Shown one piece after another: positions 28,412 through 37,705 of a DNA stretch of 64,000 nt. The stretch's first letter is position 1; each line of letters starts with the position of its first letter. The position numbers and the translations under genes are program-made. Under the pieces are notes generated by a model. That model did no database searches, was not told where the DNA came from, and saw only the letters and a list, made by a program, of their open reading frames with translations. Source of the DNA: Rossellomorea arthrocnemi (GTDB lineage Bacteria; Bacillota; Bacilli; Bacillales; Bacillaceae_B); the NCBI RefSeq assembly GCF_904424705.1, contig NZ_CAJGBF010000009.1, positions 114,252 through 178,251 on the forward strand, given 5' to 3'.

Positions 28412-28600
28412 TTACTCTTTATGTAAGGCTTCCTGTTTTCCTAATTCATAGGCTTCACTCATAACTTGGGTGAAAAGTGTCATGAATGGCTGCAGCATTT
28501 CAGGAGTAAACTCAACACCCGCCTGATCCAGCTGTTCCTTCGCTTGAGGGAAGTACTTCATGGCAATCTGCATAAATTCCATTGTTTTGTCTTGATTCAT
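28412..28600 (-). CDS. comZ: ComG operon repressor ComZ
   Basis: A 62-residue protein (MNQDKTMEFMQIAMKYFPQA...), the length and sequence type of B. subtilis ComZ, which lowers comG transcription. Its ATG overlaps the med stop codon (ATGA), reproducing the med-comZ operon of B. subtilis. Confidence 0.88.
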   Translation of the reverse strand: MNQDKTMEFMQIAMKYFPQAKEQLDQAGVEFTPEMLQPFMTLFTQVMSEAYELGKQEALHKE

Positions 28601-29565
28601 TGCTTCGATTCCTTTCCATTAGGCAACTTGCCTGTATCAATATAGTCCTGAATATGTTGCTTCATTTCAGATTGAAAATCTTTCGGAATGACCGGACTGA
28701 ATTTCCCCATCGATATCACGCCATCTTCAAAATCAAATTCCAGGTTACCAGACTCTAATTCGTCATGGGCGAATCTCTCGGCTACTATCCCATACAACTT
28801 ATCAGCATGCTGAACGGTACTTGTTAAGACCGTTGATTCGCCGAGATCTGATTGATCGGATACATATCCTATTGCATAAAGCCCTTTTTCCTTCAGCTTT
28901 TCGATTACAGCTACATTATAGCCGTCACCTGCAGGATACACAACATCGGCATCCTCATTTATTAATCGTTCTAACTCTTTGAGGGCAGTAGCTTGATCGT
29001 CCCAATGGTGGGTATACTCAACCATCATCTTTGTCTGACTGTTTTGATACTTCGCTCCATCTATAAAACCTTGAACCTCAGGCTGCCAATCAAAGGCAGC
29101 AATCACGCCAATCTTTTTCGTCTTAGAATGAAAGGCTGCTGTCATGCCTCCAAAAAAGCCCATAGCATATCCCTTGAATTGTAGGCTTGTCGTGTTTTTC
29201 TCAGTGGCATTACCGTTAAAGCTGACAAAATGAATGTCGGGATAATCTCCTGACAAGGTGTTAAACACTTCCGCATACTCACTTCCATGACCAAATACTA
29301 AAGTTACGTCGTTATCGTTATATTCATCCACTGTCTGCTTGATTGATGTATCAGTCTTCATTCCCTCTTTATAGAACACGTCTGCATGATAGTCGGATTG
29401 TATTTTTAATAATCCTTTGTATCCTTTAGTTCCCCATACTCCATCGTTTACCGCTTCAGGTACCAGTAAACCAACCTTTTCAATGTTCGGGTTGTTCCCT
29501 GCTGAACAACCACTTAGTCCAATCAGGAATACAACCAGGAAAAACGTGTAACATTTCTTACTCAT
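28597..29565 (-). CDS. med: Med-type lipoprotein, BMP family, positive regulator of comK
   Basis: A 322-residue lipoprotein. The signal peptide ends in the lipobox GLSGC (about residue 20). The mature part is a periplasmic-binding-like BMP/Med domain with KVGLLVPEAVNDGVWG and VVYPAGDGYNVAVIEKLKEKG. Med raises comK expression in B. subtilis. ATG 29565 is chosen over a TTG 9 bp upstream because AAAGGAG lies 9 bases before it. Translationally coupled to comZ. Confidence 0.9.
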   Translation of the reverse strand: MSKKCYTFFLVVFLIGLSGCSAGNNPNIEKVGLLVPEAVNDGVWGTKGYKGLLKIQSDYHADVFYKEGMKTDTSIKQTVDEYNDNDVTLVFGHGSEYAEVFNTLSGDYPDIHFVSFNGNATEKNTTSLQFKGYAMGFFGGMTAAFHSKTKKIGVIAAFDWQPEVQGFIDGAKYQNSQTKMMVEYTHHWDDQATALKELERLINEDADVVYPAGDGYNVAVIEKLKEKGLYAIGYVSDQSDLGESTVLTSTVQHADKLYGIVAERFAHDELESGNLEFDFEDGVISMGKFSPVIPKDFQSEMKQHIQDYIDTGKLPNGKESKQ

Positions 29566-29667
29566 GTGCAGCAACTCCTTTAAAGCCCGTGCATCATCTA
29601 TAAAAAGTCTAATTACATCATCCTTATTTTACCCTCACCTGGCGCCACATGGAAAGAAAAAGTTTTC

Positions 29668-30384
29668 TCATTCCCGATTTTCATCCACTCTTATTCCCCT
29701 ATCCTGCTGATCAATAATGCTTTTGTGTGACTTGGAAGGCCTGACTATAATCTCTTTGCCTTGGGATTCGAAGTCATAAGAAGCAGGTGAAAAGGATTCC
29801 TTCGTAACATATGATAGAGCTTCATTCCAACTTTGAGCTGATAATGGTTTCAGTGTGAATCGTTCTTTCTTGGATGAAAGTTGGACAATCATTCTGGCAG
29901 CATCCTTCACATAAATTGCGCCTGAAGGATCATCTATATAACCCGAAATCTCTTGTCTTCCCTTTAAAAGTTTTGCAAACAGAAATTCCTCCGGTTGATG
30001 AACCCCATATAACGTCGGTAGGTAAAAAGCGGCTCCATCCCCACTCATGTCCCGCTTCCCTTTCACATTTGAATAAATCCGTATCATTTGGAAGGGTTGG
30101 TCCTTTTTTGAAAGAAGTTCATCTGCTTCTGTTAAGTAATTGACCTTATTTTCTCTTACCTGGTCATAGTATGGAAGGAATACATAGCCCTCTGATCGTA
30201 CGTTCTTATCCCATTCCGTGTAAGTCACGTACTCAAGGTTTGCATTCCTTCCGATTTCCATCCATTTATCTTTCATCTCTTTGTCCTCATCAACAGCGGT
30301 CACGGTCCATCCTTTCTCCAGAAGGGCATCACAGAGCTCAAACCCCAAAAACTGTTGAGCAGCAAATACGAATGCATGATTCAA
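29668..30384 (-). CDS. yjaV: YjaV-like protein, nucleotide-sugar epimerase-like fold
   Basis: A 238-residue protein that I start at TTG 30384 (LNHAFVFAAQQFLGFELCD), with GGAG 8 bases upstream. The start gives a beta-alpha Rossmann-like N-terminus, but the usual GxxGxxG is not intact. Earlier in-frame ATGs would overlap the upstream gene. Position between yjaU and med matches yjaV of B. subtilis. Function unknown. Confidence 0.7.
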   Translation of the reverse strand: MNHAFVFAAQQFLGFELCDALLEKGWTVTAVDEDKEMKDKWMEIGRNANLEYVTYTEWDKNVRSEGYVFLPYYDQVRENKVNYLTEADELLSKKDQPFQMIRIYSNVKGKRDMSGDGAAFYLPTLYGVHQPEEFLFAKLLKGRQEISGYIDDPSGAIYVKDAARMIVQLSSKKERFTLKPLSAQSWNEALSYVTKESFSPASYDFESQGKEIIVRPSKSHKSIIDQQDRGIRVDENRE

Positions 30385-30406
30385 GTCAATCACTCCAATA
30401 TGTTTG

Positions 30407-31150
30407 TTATAACTCTTTCTCATGTAAGGAAAAATAAGAGGCAAACTTCCCTCCAAGAGACCCCCGCTTCTCAGGAAGTACAAAGAATAGATCCGTTGAC
30501 GTTCCTTTTTCTAAACGTTCCGTATATATATCTTTTATGAGAGTGAATTGATTTTTATAACGATTAAGAGTCATTGACTGAACAATATAGAGTGGAATGG
30601 AGATATTCTTGAATACTTTGTAGTCCCCTGATTGTTGTGCGATATACGCTTCACATTCCTCCTCCTTCACCTTGAGCACCCGGGAAAGTTCTCTTATCAC
30701 TTTTTTATAAAAGAATTTCTGTTCCTTTTCTTGTTCTAAATGCTCATATAATGACACACAGGGTGAGAGCATAACGGCACTTCTAATATCATCTTCCAAT
30801 TTAGGATAAAGATTTTTCAACACTAACGCTCCCATTCCTTCGGCTAATACGTGGATCTTTCCATTGATGATTTCGTTCCGTTTCACATGCTGATAGAGCC
30901 GCCTTGCCAGATGCACGGCTTGATCGCTACCCCAATTCGCTCCATAAAGATTACTATAATATACAATATACCCCTTGGATGTCAGCTCTTGAATCCACTT
31001 ATAGCGTGCCTCATGCTGAACCCAAAAGCTGCTCTTCTTGTCTACGTAATGGTGGGAATCCCCTATTATCATGACAGCAAATCCATTTGGGCGTTCAGGA
31101 TAATGAATCATGCACCACTCTTGCTCTAATTGAAACAATCGCTGATACAT
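30407..31150 (-). CDS. yjaU: YjaU-like protein, alpha/beta-hydrolase-like
   Basis: A 247-residue cytoplasmic protein with a hydrolase-like order: FAVMIIGDSHH, GYIVYYSNLYG, IHVLAEGMGALVLKNLYP (an elbow-like GxGxG whose nucleophile would be Glu-Gly, not Ser), and FFVLPEKRGSLGG. The missing nucleophile Ser suggests it may not be an active esterase. Position matches yjaU of B. subtilis. It is 22 bp upstream of yjaV. Confidence 0.7.
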   Translation of the reverse strand: MYQRLFQLEQEWCMIHYPERPNGFAVMIIGDSHHYVDKKSSFWVQHEARYKWIQELTSKGYIVYYSNLYGANWGSDQAVHLARRLYQHVKRNEIINGKIHVLAEGMGALVLKNLYPKLEDDIRSAVMLSPCVSLYEHLEQEKEQKFFYKKVIRELSRVLKVKEEECEAYIAQQSGDYKVFKNISIPLYIVQSMTLNRYKNQFTLIKDIYTERLEKGTSTDLFFVLPEKRGSLGGKFASYFSLHEKEL

Positions 31151-31394
31151 ATAAATTTCTCCTTTTACATAGTAAGTCTTTATAGTTTATGTAAGAACAT
31201 AACAATGGTAAGGGAGATAGCCCAACGCCACCTTTTTTTTAAAATTTTGTCCACTTTTCTCCACCGGATGGCAGGGTTTACATTTCACAGATTAGTCATT
31301 TATTAATTCAAATAGTTGTGGTAAAATGAAAAAGATTGAAATGGGTTACAACATACGATTGTTAGTTGATTACATAGGAACGAGGTGACTTGGC

Positions 31395-31577
31395 GTGAGA
31401 TTTTTTTGGATGTTCTTCTGGGCATTTGCACTGTCCGAAATGTTAACTTACGTTGTAAGCTCTATGAATGGGAACGAATTCCATTTTCAAACAGGATTAA
31501 TCCTTTCCGTTTGTTTCACGGTATTGGTATTCCTTATCACGCTTGTTATTCCAAACGAGCCTGTTGAAAACCACTAA
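31395..31577 (+). CDS. yjzD: YjzD-like membrane protein (DUF2929)
   Basis: 60 residues from GTG 31395, with GAGGTGA upstream. Two membrane helices (about residues 2-22 and 33-53) join at an extracytoplasmic loop (SSMNGNEFHF). The DUF2929 assignment rests on its length, its two helices and its place beside yjaU as in B. subtilis. An extended -10 (TGGTAAAAT) lies about 70 bp upstream. Confidence 0.75.
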   Translation: MRFFWMFFWAFALSEMLTYVVSSMNGNEFHFQTGLILSVCFTVLVFLITLVIPNEPVENH

Positions 31578-31606
31578 AAAAAGCAGCCAATCCGGCTGCT
31601 TTTTTT
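31576..31606. terminator. Bidirectional terminator between yjzD and clpB
   Basis: AAAAAAAGCAGCC with GGCTGCTTTTTTT around a 5-base loop; T-runs on both strands. Confidence 0.95.
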
Positions 31607-31608
31607 AT

Positions 31609-34200
31609 CTAATGAAACAGTAAGCCATTTTCTCCCTTATCAATGATGATCTTTTGATCCGGTTGTATGTTCCCCGCAATAAGCTCCCGTGCCAGTCTCG
31701 TCTCGATCTCCTTTTGGAGGTACCTTTTTAAAGGTCGAGCTCCGTAAACAGGATCATAGGCAGATTGGGCGATGAATTCTTTCGCCTCTTCTGAAAGAGA
31801 AAGGGTAATATGCTGATCTTCTACCCGATGATTGAGATCTACTATGAGCTTTTCAATGATCCCTTTTATATTTTGTAAGCTCAATGGTTTAAATAAGATA
31901 ATGTCATCTACCCTGTTAAGGAACTCCGGGCGGAAGGAAGAGCGCAGCTGTCCCATCACGAGCTCCTTCGTTTCTGCGTCAATCTCTTCTTCCCCTTTGT
32001 TCCTTTCCAGGAGATGAGCCGAACCAATATTGGAGGTCATGATGATCACTGTGTTTTTACAATCAATCGTCCTCCCCTGAGAGTCGGTGATCCGGCCATC
32101 GTCGAGCATTTGCAGAAGAATGTTGAATACTTCCGGATGCGCTTTTTCAATTTCATCCAGTAAAATGACGGAATACGCCTTACGTCTGATGGCTTCCGTC
32201 AGCTGACCTCCTTCTTCATACCCTACATAGCCCGGCGGTGCACCGATCAACCTTGAAACCGCATGCTTCTCCATATATTCAGACATATCGATACGGATCA
32301 TCTGCTCCTCACTGTCAAAAAGTGTTTGAGCGAGTGTTTTCGCAAGTTCCGTCTTCCCAACCCCAGTGGGCCCTAAGAAAATGAAGGAACCAATCGGTCT
32401 GTTAGGATCCTTGATCCCTGCCCTCGCCCGAATGACCGCATCACTGACCAATTGGACAGCCTCATCCTGACCTATCACCCGTTCATGAAGAATGTGATCG
32501 AGCTTCAATAGCTTTTCCCGTTCTCCTTCTACAAGCTTTGTGACTGGAATCCCTGTCCATCGTCCCACAATGTTGGCTACTTCTTCTTCAGTCACTTCTT
32601 CACGGAGCAGGCGCCCTTCCTGTTCCTTCATCATTTCCCGTTCTACCGAGGCAAGCTCTTTTTCCATTGCCGGAATCCGTCCATGCCTTAGCTCAGCGGC
32701 CTTATTAAGATCATATTCGCTCTCGGCTTCTTCTAATTGTCTCCTGAGCTTCTCCAATTCTTCCCGTTTCTCCTGTACAACTGCGATGCTTTCTTTTTCT
32801 TGCTGCCACCTTAATTTCATGCTTTTCGATTGTTCCTTCAGATTGCTTAAATCTTCACGGATCCGATCGAGGCGTTCATGACTGGCAGCATCCTTTTCCT
32901 TATTCAATGCCGCTTCCTCTATTTCAAGCTGCATCACTTTACGTGTCACTTCATCGAGCTCCGACGGCATCGAGTCGATTTCCGTCCTGATCATGGCACA
33001 TGCTTCATCAATCAAATCGATTGCCTTGTCCGGGAGGAACCGGTCTGATATATATCGATCTGACAGCCTGGATGCAGCTACGATGGCCCGATCATGGATA
33101 TTGACCCCGTGATGGATTTCAAATCGTTCCTTCAACCCTCTCAAGATGGAAATGGTATCTTCCACATTTGGTTCCTGGACGAGCACCTGTTGAAAGCGTC
33201 TCTCCAAGGCCGGATCTTTTTCAATATATTTTCGGTATTCATTGAGGGTCGTGGCCCCTATACAGTGAAGCTCCCCTCTGGCAAGCATTGGCTTAAGGAT
33301 ATTCCCCGCATCCATAGCCCCCTCTGTTTTCCCTGCTCCTACGATCGTATGGAGTTCATCAATGAAAAGGAGTATGCGTCCTTCACTCTTTTTCACCTCT
33401 TGAAGTACAGCCTTCAACCGTTCTTCAAATTCCCCCCTGAATTTGGCACCGGCCACTAAAGAGCTCATATCCAACTCAAAAATCGTCTTATCCTTCAAGC
33501 CTTCTGGAACATCCTTCCGTACAATTCTCTGGGCAAGCCCTTCCACGATGGCGGTCTTCCCTACCCCCGGCTCTCCGATTAATACAGGATTATTCTTTGT
33601 CTTTCGGGAAAGGATGCGGATGACGTGTCGAATTTCACTATCTCTCCCGATGACCGGATCGATTCTTCCCGATCTGACATCAGCTACAAGATCCCTTCCG
33701 TATTTTTTTAGCGCTTCATATTTCACTTCGGGGTTTGGTGTTGTCACCCTGCTCCCTCCTCTAATCTCTTCAATGATTTCTTTAAAATCCTTTTCTTTCA
33801 CATTTTCTTCGATTAAGTATAACGTTATCGGATGATTCTTCTGCTTCCACAAGGAAAGGGCAAGATGTTCAATGGAGATATATTCATCATCCCATTTTTT
33901 CTTCATACTCTCACTGTCCCGGAAGAGTTGATGAATGTCTTTGGAAAGGTACTGTCCATATTGAATACCCTCCCCCTCAACAGCAGGAATGTCATTTATC
34001 TTCCCATCGACCATTTGCATCAAAACCTGAGTGTTTATTCCCGCCCGTTCATAGATGGTACGAAGGAAACTCTCTCCTGAACCCAGAAGGGCTTTCCATA
34101 AATGAAGAATGCTGACATCTGTATGTAGCCTTTCTTTGGCCAATTGACCAGCAGAAATCAACCCTTCCTGAATGCTGTGAGTCATATATTCCAGATTCAC
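31609..34200 (-). CDS. clpB: ATP-dependent disaggregase ClpB
   Basis: A 863-residue AAA+ chaperone. It has an N-terminal Clp repeat domain, a first nucleotide domain with Walker [14 protein letters not shown], a coiled-coil middle domain (about residues 400-520, rich in Glu/Lys/Leu), and a second domain with [14 protein letters not shown]. ClpB rescues aggregated proteins with DnaK. I start it at GTG 34200, preceded by GAGGTGG 5 bases upstream, instead of GTG 34209, which overlaps the ribosome site. A CtsR box lies just before it. B. subtilis lacks clpB at this place. Confidence 0.95.
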   Translation of the reverse strand: MNLEYMTHSIQEGLISAGQLAKERLHTDVSILHLWKALLGSGESFLRTIYERAGINTQVLMQMVDGKINDIPAVEGEGIQYGQYLSKDIHQLFRDSESMKKKWDDEYISIEHLALSLWKQKNHPITLYLIEENVKEKDFKEIIEEIRGGSRVTTPNPEVKYEALKKYGRDLVADVRSGRIDPVIGRDSEIRHVIRILSRKTKNNPVLIGEPGVGKTAIVEGLAQRIVRKDVPEGLKDKTIFELDMSSLVAGAKFRGEFEERLKAVLQEVKKSEGRILLFIDELHTIVGAGKTEGAMDAGNILKPMLARGELHCIGATTLNEYRKYIEKDPALERRFQQVLVQEPNVEDTISILRGLKERFEIHHGVNIHDRAIVAASRLSDRYISDRFLPDKAIDLIDEACAMIRTEIDSMPSELDEVTRKVMQLEIEEAALNKEKDAASHERLDRIREDLSNLKEQSKSMKLRWQQEKESIAVVQEKREELEKLRRQLEEAESEYDLNKAAELRHGRIPAMEKELASVEREMMKEQEGRLLREEVTEEEVANIVGRWTGIPVTKLVEGEREKLLKLDHILHERVIGQDEAVQLVSDAVIRARAGIKDPNRPIGSFIFLGPTGVGKTELAKTLAQTLFDSEEQMIRIDMSEYMEKHAVSRLIGAPPGYVGYEEGGQLTEAIRRKAYSVILLDEIEKAHPEVFNILLQMLDDGRITDSQGRTIDCKNTVIIMTSNIGSAHLLERNKGEEEIDAETKELVMGQLRSSFRPEFLNRVDDIILFKPLSLQNIKGIIEKLIVDLNHRVEDQHITLSLSEEAKEFIAQSAYDPVYGARPLKRYLQKEIETRLARELIAGNIQPDQKIIIDKGENGLLFH

Positions 34201-34214
34201 GTTGTCCACCTCAT

Positions 34215-34231
34215 TTTGACCTTTATTGACC
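34215..34231 (-). promoter_or_regulatory. CtsR operator upstream of clpB
   Basis: Minus strand GGTCAAT-AAA-GGTCAAA is a tandem heptad that matches the CtsR consensus GGTCAAANANGGTCAAA with one mismatch. It lies just downstream of a perfect TATAAT (34241-34246), so repressor binding should block clpB transcription until heat stress. Confidence 0.85.
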
Positions 34232-34240
34232 TTTACTCAC

Positions 34241-34246
34241 ATTATA
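34241..34246 (-). promoter_or_regulatory. clpB -10 box
   Basis: Minus-strand TATAAT. The -35 is weak (TTTTCC at 18 bp). Confidence 0.6.
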
Positions 34247-34273
34247 TCCCTTTGTCTGGTAAAAGGAAAAGAA

Positions 34274-34324
34274 AAAGGAACAAGGATTGCCTTTATCTTT
34301 CACGGGGGCATCCTTGTTCCTTTC
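34274..34324 (-). terminator. Terminator after yjzC
   Basis: Arms AAAGGAACAAGGAT (from 34274) and ATCCTTGTTCCTTT (to 34323) form a 14-bp stem. On the minus strand it ends in CCTTTTTCTTTTCC. Confidence 0.8.
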
Positions 34325-34327
34325 AGG

Positions 34328-34507
34328 TTAAGGTTTTCTCATATACGACCAAAGACGATTGTGATTGGAGTTTTCAGGAAACCTGTCCCCAGCTTTTAAA
34401 CGCAGTTTTTGCGGATTTTTTACCATGCTCCCGGTTTCACCGATTTCTATATACTCACCATTGTTCGGTGCCTTTTCTCCGGCCCTGAATTGTCGCGACT
34501 GTCCCAT
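34328..34507 (-). CDS. yjzC: YjzC-like small protein
   Basis: 59 residues from ATG 34507 (MGQSRQFRAGEKAPNNGEYI), with AGGAGGGG upstream. A compact beta-rich small domain with KLRLKAGDRFPE; no membrane segment. Sequence type and location match YjzC of B. subtilis. Function unknown. An in-frame extension 96 bp upstream lacks a ribosome site. Confidence 0.85.
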   Translation of the reverse strand: MGQSRQFRAGEKAPNNGEYIEIGETGSMVKNPQKLRLKAGDRFPENSNHNRLWSYMRKP

Positions 34508-34701
34508 TCTTACCCCTCCTTTTTCGAAGCGATGCTTCCTCCCTATTTTTCTACAAGCTGCTTCTTTCATGCATGCCAGATGAAGGATAAATATGATAAA
34601 CACGTTACCGTTCGGTTAACATTCTGAAAAAGGCTTTACAGTGTTTCCCTTTATGGTGTTAAATTAAAAAATGTGGAGAAAAAAAGCTTGGAGGATACAC
34701 A

Positions 34702-35511
34702 ATGGATTTTTATCTGATTATGAAATACTTATTTTTGGGGATTTTTCAAGGGTTTACGGAACCAATCCCCATCTCATCCAGTGGACATTTACTTATGGCC
34801 AGGCATTTCCTGGGAATCGATGATGCAACTTTAACATTTGAAATGCTGGTCAATACGGCTTCTTTACTGGCAGTTCTCGTTATTTACCGTGAAGATATTC
34901 TACGTCTGATTGTGAATGGATTGGGCTATTTCAAACATAAAACACCGGATACGAAACGTGATTTTCATTTTATTATATATTTGCTTATTGCTACAATCCC
35001 TGCTGGGGTGATTGGTGTACTATTTGGAGATGTAATTGAAAAGCATTTAACTCGTATCACTACTGTAGGAATGACTTTAATCATCACAGGGATTGCCCTT
35101 TGGCTGATCCGGAACCTGAGAGGGAGAAAAAATGATGGGGACTTAAATGTAAAGGACGCCATCATCATAGGGCTTGCACAGGCCGTTGCCCTCATACCTG
35201 GAATCAGCCGTTCAGGCGCAACGATCGTCGCTGCAATGGCAAGCGGTATGAAGGCAGAAACAGCATTGCGCTTTTCATTCCTTCTTTATATCCCTGTCAG
35301 CGTAGGGGTTATGGTATTCGGAATAAGCGACTTAATGAATGATCCGAACCTTGCTTCTATGGCGTTACCATATGTGGTGGCTTTCATTGCATCACTGATC
35401 GCTTCTTACTTCTCATTGAAGTGGTTCATGAATATTATGGCTAAAGGAAACTTAAAATACTTTGCCATCTACTGTCTCGTTGTCGGAGCTGCCGTTCTAA
35501 TTTTCGCTTAA
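34702..35511 (+). CDS. uppP: Undecaprenyl-diphosphatase, UppP/BacA family
   Basis: A 269-residue integral membrane phosphatase that recycles the lipid carrier for peptidoglycan. The family motif (E/Q)xxxE is FQGFTE (Q16, E20), followed by PISSSGHL, and the second motif PGISRSGAT is complete. About eight helices are present. Two residues differ from the usual TEFLPxSS pattern (TEPIPISS). GGAGG precedes the ATG. A TTTACA/TTAAAT promoter may lie 50 bp upstream. Confidence 0.92.
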   Translation: MDFYLIMKYLFLGIFQGFTEPIPISSSGHLLMARHFLGIDDATLTFEMLVNTASLLAVLVIYREDILRLIVNGLGYFKHKTPDTKRDFHFIIYLLIATIPAGVIGVLFGDVIEKHLTRITTVGMTLIITGIALWLIRNLRGRKNDGDLNVKDAIIIGLAQAVALIPGISRSGATIVAAMASGMKAETALRFSFLLYIPVSVGVMVFGISDLMNDPNLASMALPYVVAFIASLIASYFSLKWFMNIMAKGNLKYFAIYCLVVGAAVLIFA

Positions 35512-35582
35512 TTTCCCTCTATCCGTCTGGTACCTTTGTTAAGCTTAAGAATAAGACAATTTAATGGAAACGATGTGATCTC

Positions 35583-36275
35583 ATGAGTGAAATTTTTGAA
35601 ATTCCTTCCGAGATTAAACAACTATTTATCGAGAACAAAACGATGAAAACCGTGAAAAAGGGAAATTTTTTATTTCAAGAAGGAAAAACGGCTCACGAGT
35701 TATATTTAATTAAAAGCGGTCGCATTCAAATTAGCAAAGTCATTGCCGACGGACGTGAATTATCCCTCCGCATCTGTTCAAGTCATGACGTCATTGGAGA
35801 ATTGACGTTATTCAGCAGTGAGGCGTGCTACATGCTCAGTGCGAAAATACTCGAGGATACGAAGGTGTATGTATTACCGAAAGAAATTTTTGAAGAAAAG
35901 CTTTCCCAAAACGGTGAACTGACGATAAAATGGCTGAAATGGATTCAACTTCAAAATCAACAAAACCAAACAAAGTTTCGCGACCTCATCCTTCATGGAA
36001 AAAAAGGAGCCCTGTACTCTACCCTGATCCGCATGGCCAATAGCTACGGAAGAACCGTTAAAAATGGCGTACTGATCGATTTACCCTTAACGAATCAGGA
36101 ACTGGCCAACTTCTGTGGATCATCCAGGGAGGTTGTCAACCGATTACTAAGTGAATTGAAGAAAGAGGACGTCCTTATGTCGGAAAGAGGATCGATTACG
36201 ATCCTTGATCTGGATTATTTGAAAAATGAAATCAACTGTGACAATTGTCCCATTTCCATTTGTCGAATTGATTGA
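35583..36275 (+). CDS. fnr: Fnr, oxygen-responsive Crp/Fnr regulator with C-terminal cluster
   Basis: A 230-residue regulator. The N-terminal cyclic-nucleotide-type beta-roll (residues 10-105) is followed by a dimer helix and a winged helix (NQELANFCGSSREVVNRLLSEL, residues 171-192). The C-terminus carries C219-x2-C222-x4-C227, and Asp134 lies in the dimer helix, the same ligand set as the [4Fe-4S] cluster of B. subtilis Fnr (C227, C230, C235, D141). It should activate genes of anaerobic metabolism. Ribosome site is weak. Confidence 0.85.
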   Translation: MSEIFEIPSEIKQLFIENKTMKTVKKGNFLFQEGKTAHELYLIKSGRIQISKVIADGRELSLRICSSHDVIGELTLFSSEACYMLSAKILEDTKVYVLPKEIFEEKLSQNGELTIKWLKWIQLQNQQNQTKFRDLILHGKKGALYSTLIRMANSYGRTVKNGVLIDLPLTNQELANFCGSSREVVNRLLSELKKEDVLMSERGSITILDLDYLKNEINCDNCPISICRID

Positions 36276-36288
36276 TTACCCTTTAAAG

Positions 36289-36332
36289 AAAATCCCCCTA
36301 AAAGCACACTGTGCTTTTAGGGGGATTTTTTC
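36289..36332. terminator. Terminator between convergent fnr and yitW
   Basis: A 19-bp stem (36289-36307 and 36311-36329) with a 3-base loop and a T-run on both strands. Confidence 0.9.
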
Positions 36333-36344
36333 ATCCAATAAATC

Positions 36345-36653
36345 TTATCGAATCCCTAATGCAATCTTGGCATAGCGGGACATATTATCTTTGCTCCATG
36401 GTGGATTCCAGACGATGTCTACTTCTGTTTCCTTGACGTCGGGGATATCCCTTAGGGCTGTTTTCACTTGATCGACAATGGTTCCGGCAAGGGGACATCC
36501 CATTGACGTGAGGGTCATGGTGACCGTAGCTTTTCCTTCTTCATCCAGATCCACATCATATACTAAACCTAAATTAACAATGTCTATTCCTAATTCAGGG
36601 TCGACAACCTGCTCTAATGCACCCATCATATTATCCTTAAGATCTTGATCCAT
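36345..36653 (-). CDS. yitW: MIP18/DUF59-family Fe-S assembly factor (YitW-like)
   Basis: A 102-residue protein of the DUF59 (SufT/PaaD-like) family. Signature DPELGIDIVNLGLVYDV is N-terminal and TSMGCPLAG holds the conserved Cys. Such proteins help mature iron-sulfur proteins. ATG 36653 is preferred to GTG 36662 because GGAG lies 8 bases before it. It lies next to yitV as in B. subtilis. Confidence 0.88.
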   Translation of the reverse strand: MDQDLKDNMMGALEQVVDPELGIDIVNLGLVYDVDLDEEGKATVTMTLTSMGCPLAGTIVDQVKTALRDIPDVKETEVDIVWNPPWSKDNMSRYAKIALGIR

Positions 36654-36743
36654 TCTACTCACTCCACTCCTTTACAGTTTATACTTGTCTCTTACCCATT
36701 TTCATTACTCATCTTAACAAATAACCAGGTATAAAACAAAAGG

Positions 36744-37517
36744 TTAAACTGTTAAATGCTTCTCAAACCATTCGACAAGCCTCAATACGCCTTCTCTCGT
36801 TACTTTGTGATCAGCTTTATCATCTTCTATAAAGAGCAGATAGTCTTCACGTTCCTTATAATAAGGCAAAATGCTTTCATAGAATTCTCTTGTCAAATTG
36901 AAGGGAACAACCTTGTCGCGCTTTCCGTGCCAGAACATGAGGGGGCGGCCACCCAGCTTCTCGGGTTGAAGACTTAGATCGTAAAGAGCAAGCTCACTCA
37001 TCATGCTTTCGATTTCCTCTTCGGTGAATGGTAGATCATATCCTAACGATTCCACTTGCGACAGCTGGGCTTGTGCAAATTTCACATATGTAGGATTCCC
37101 CATTAGTGAAACGGCCGAAGAGATCCATTCATATTGAGTCAAGGCACCGAGTGTTACAATCCCCCCCATTGAGGTACCGGCAACGCCTATTCCATTTGGT
37201 GCGATCATCCCTTTTTCTTCAAAATGGTCTTTCAACATCAATAATTCATGAATGGTATTTAAGACAATCTTCCAAAAGATTTCTCCTAATTGATACTCTG
37301 ATTTTCCGCTTGATCGCTCTCCGTGCTCTAAACAATCCGGGAGAATCACCCTGAATCCCTTTTCCGCAAGAAGATAGGCGTAGTGAAGATTATGCTCTTT
37401 CGCACTAGTGAAACCGTGAATAAAAAAACATGTAGGTAACGGTTTATATATGTTCTCTTCCCTCACAAGGTGAAGAAATGGGATCGATTGAATATTGGAT
37501 TTATCAACTAGAATCAT
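36744..37517 (-). CDS. yitV: Alpha/beta-hydrolase, esterase-like (YitV)
   Basis: A 257-residue cytoplasmic hydrolase. Oxyanion region FFIHGFTSAKEH, nucleophile elbow GTSMGG (Ser), acid and His in WHGKRDKVVPF and KADHKVT. The substrate is unknown. It precedes yitW on the same strand and is divergent from yitU, the B. subtilis order. GGGAGAG precedes the ATG. Confidence 0.85.
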   Translation of the reverse strand: MILVDKSNIQSIPFLHLVREENIYKPLPTCFFIHGFTSAKEHNLHYAYLLAEKGFRVILPDCLEHGERSSGKSEYQLGEIFWKIVLNTIHELLMLKDHFEEKGMIAPNGIGVAGTSMGGIVTLGALTQYEWISSAVSLMGNPTYVKFAQAQLSQVESLGYDLPFTEEEIESMMSELALYDLSLQPEKLGGRPLMFWHGKRDKVVPFNLTREFYESILPYYKEREDYLLFIEDDKADHKVTREGVLRLVEWFEKHLTV

Positions 37518-37593
37518 GTTGGTTCTCTCCCCCCTGATTGCATTTCACTTTACTATGATATCCTAGATTTGGTAGTATGTATAATATTTAAAT

Positions 37594-37607
37594 CGGAAGC
37601 GTTTGTA
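37594..37607. promoter_or_regulatory. Weak cre-like site between yitV and yitU
   Basis: CGGAAGCGTTTGTA matches the catabolite consensus TGNAANCGNNNNCA at all but two positions. Low confidence. Confidence 0.25.
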
Positions 37608-37705
37608 AACATTTATTAAAATGTATGAGCAGGCGGTGGACAACTTTCAACGTGTAACGCTACACTAGAATTGCCTTATACCAATAAGATTGGGGAATTG
37701 TATTC

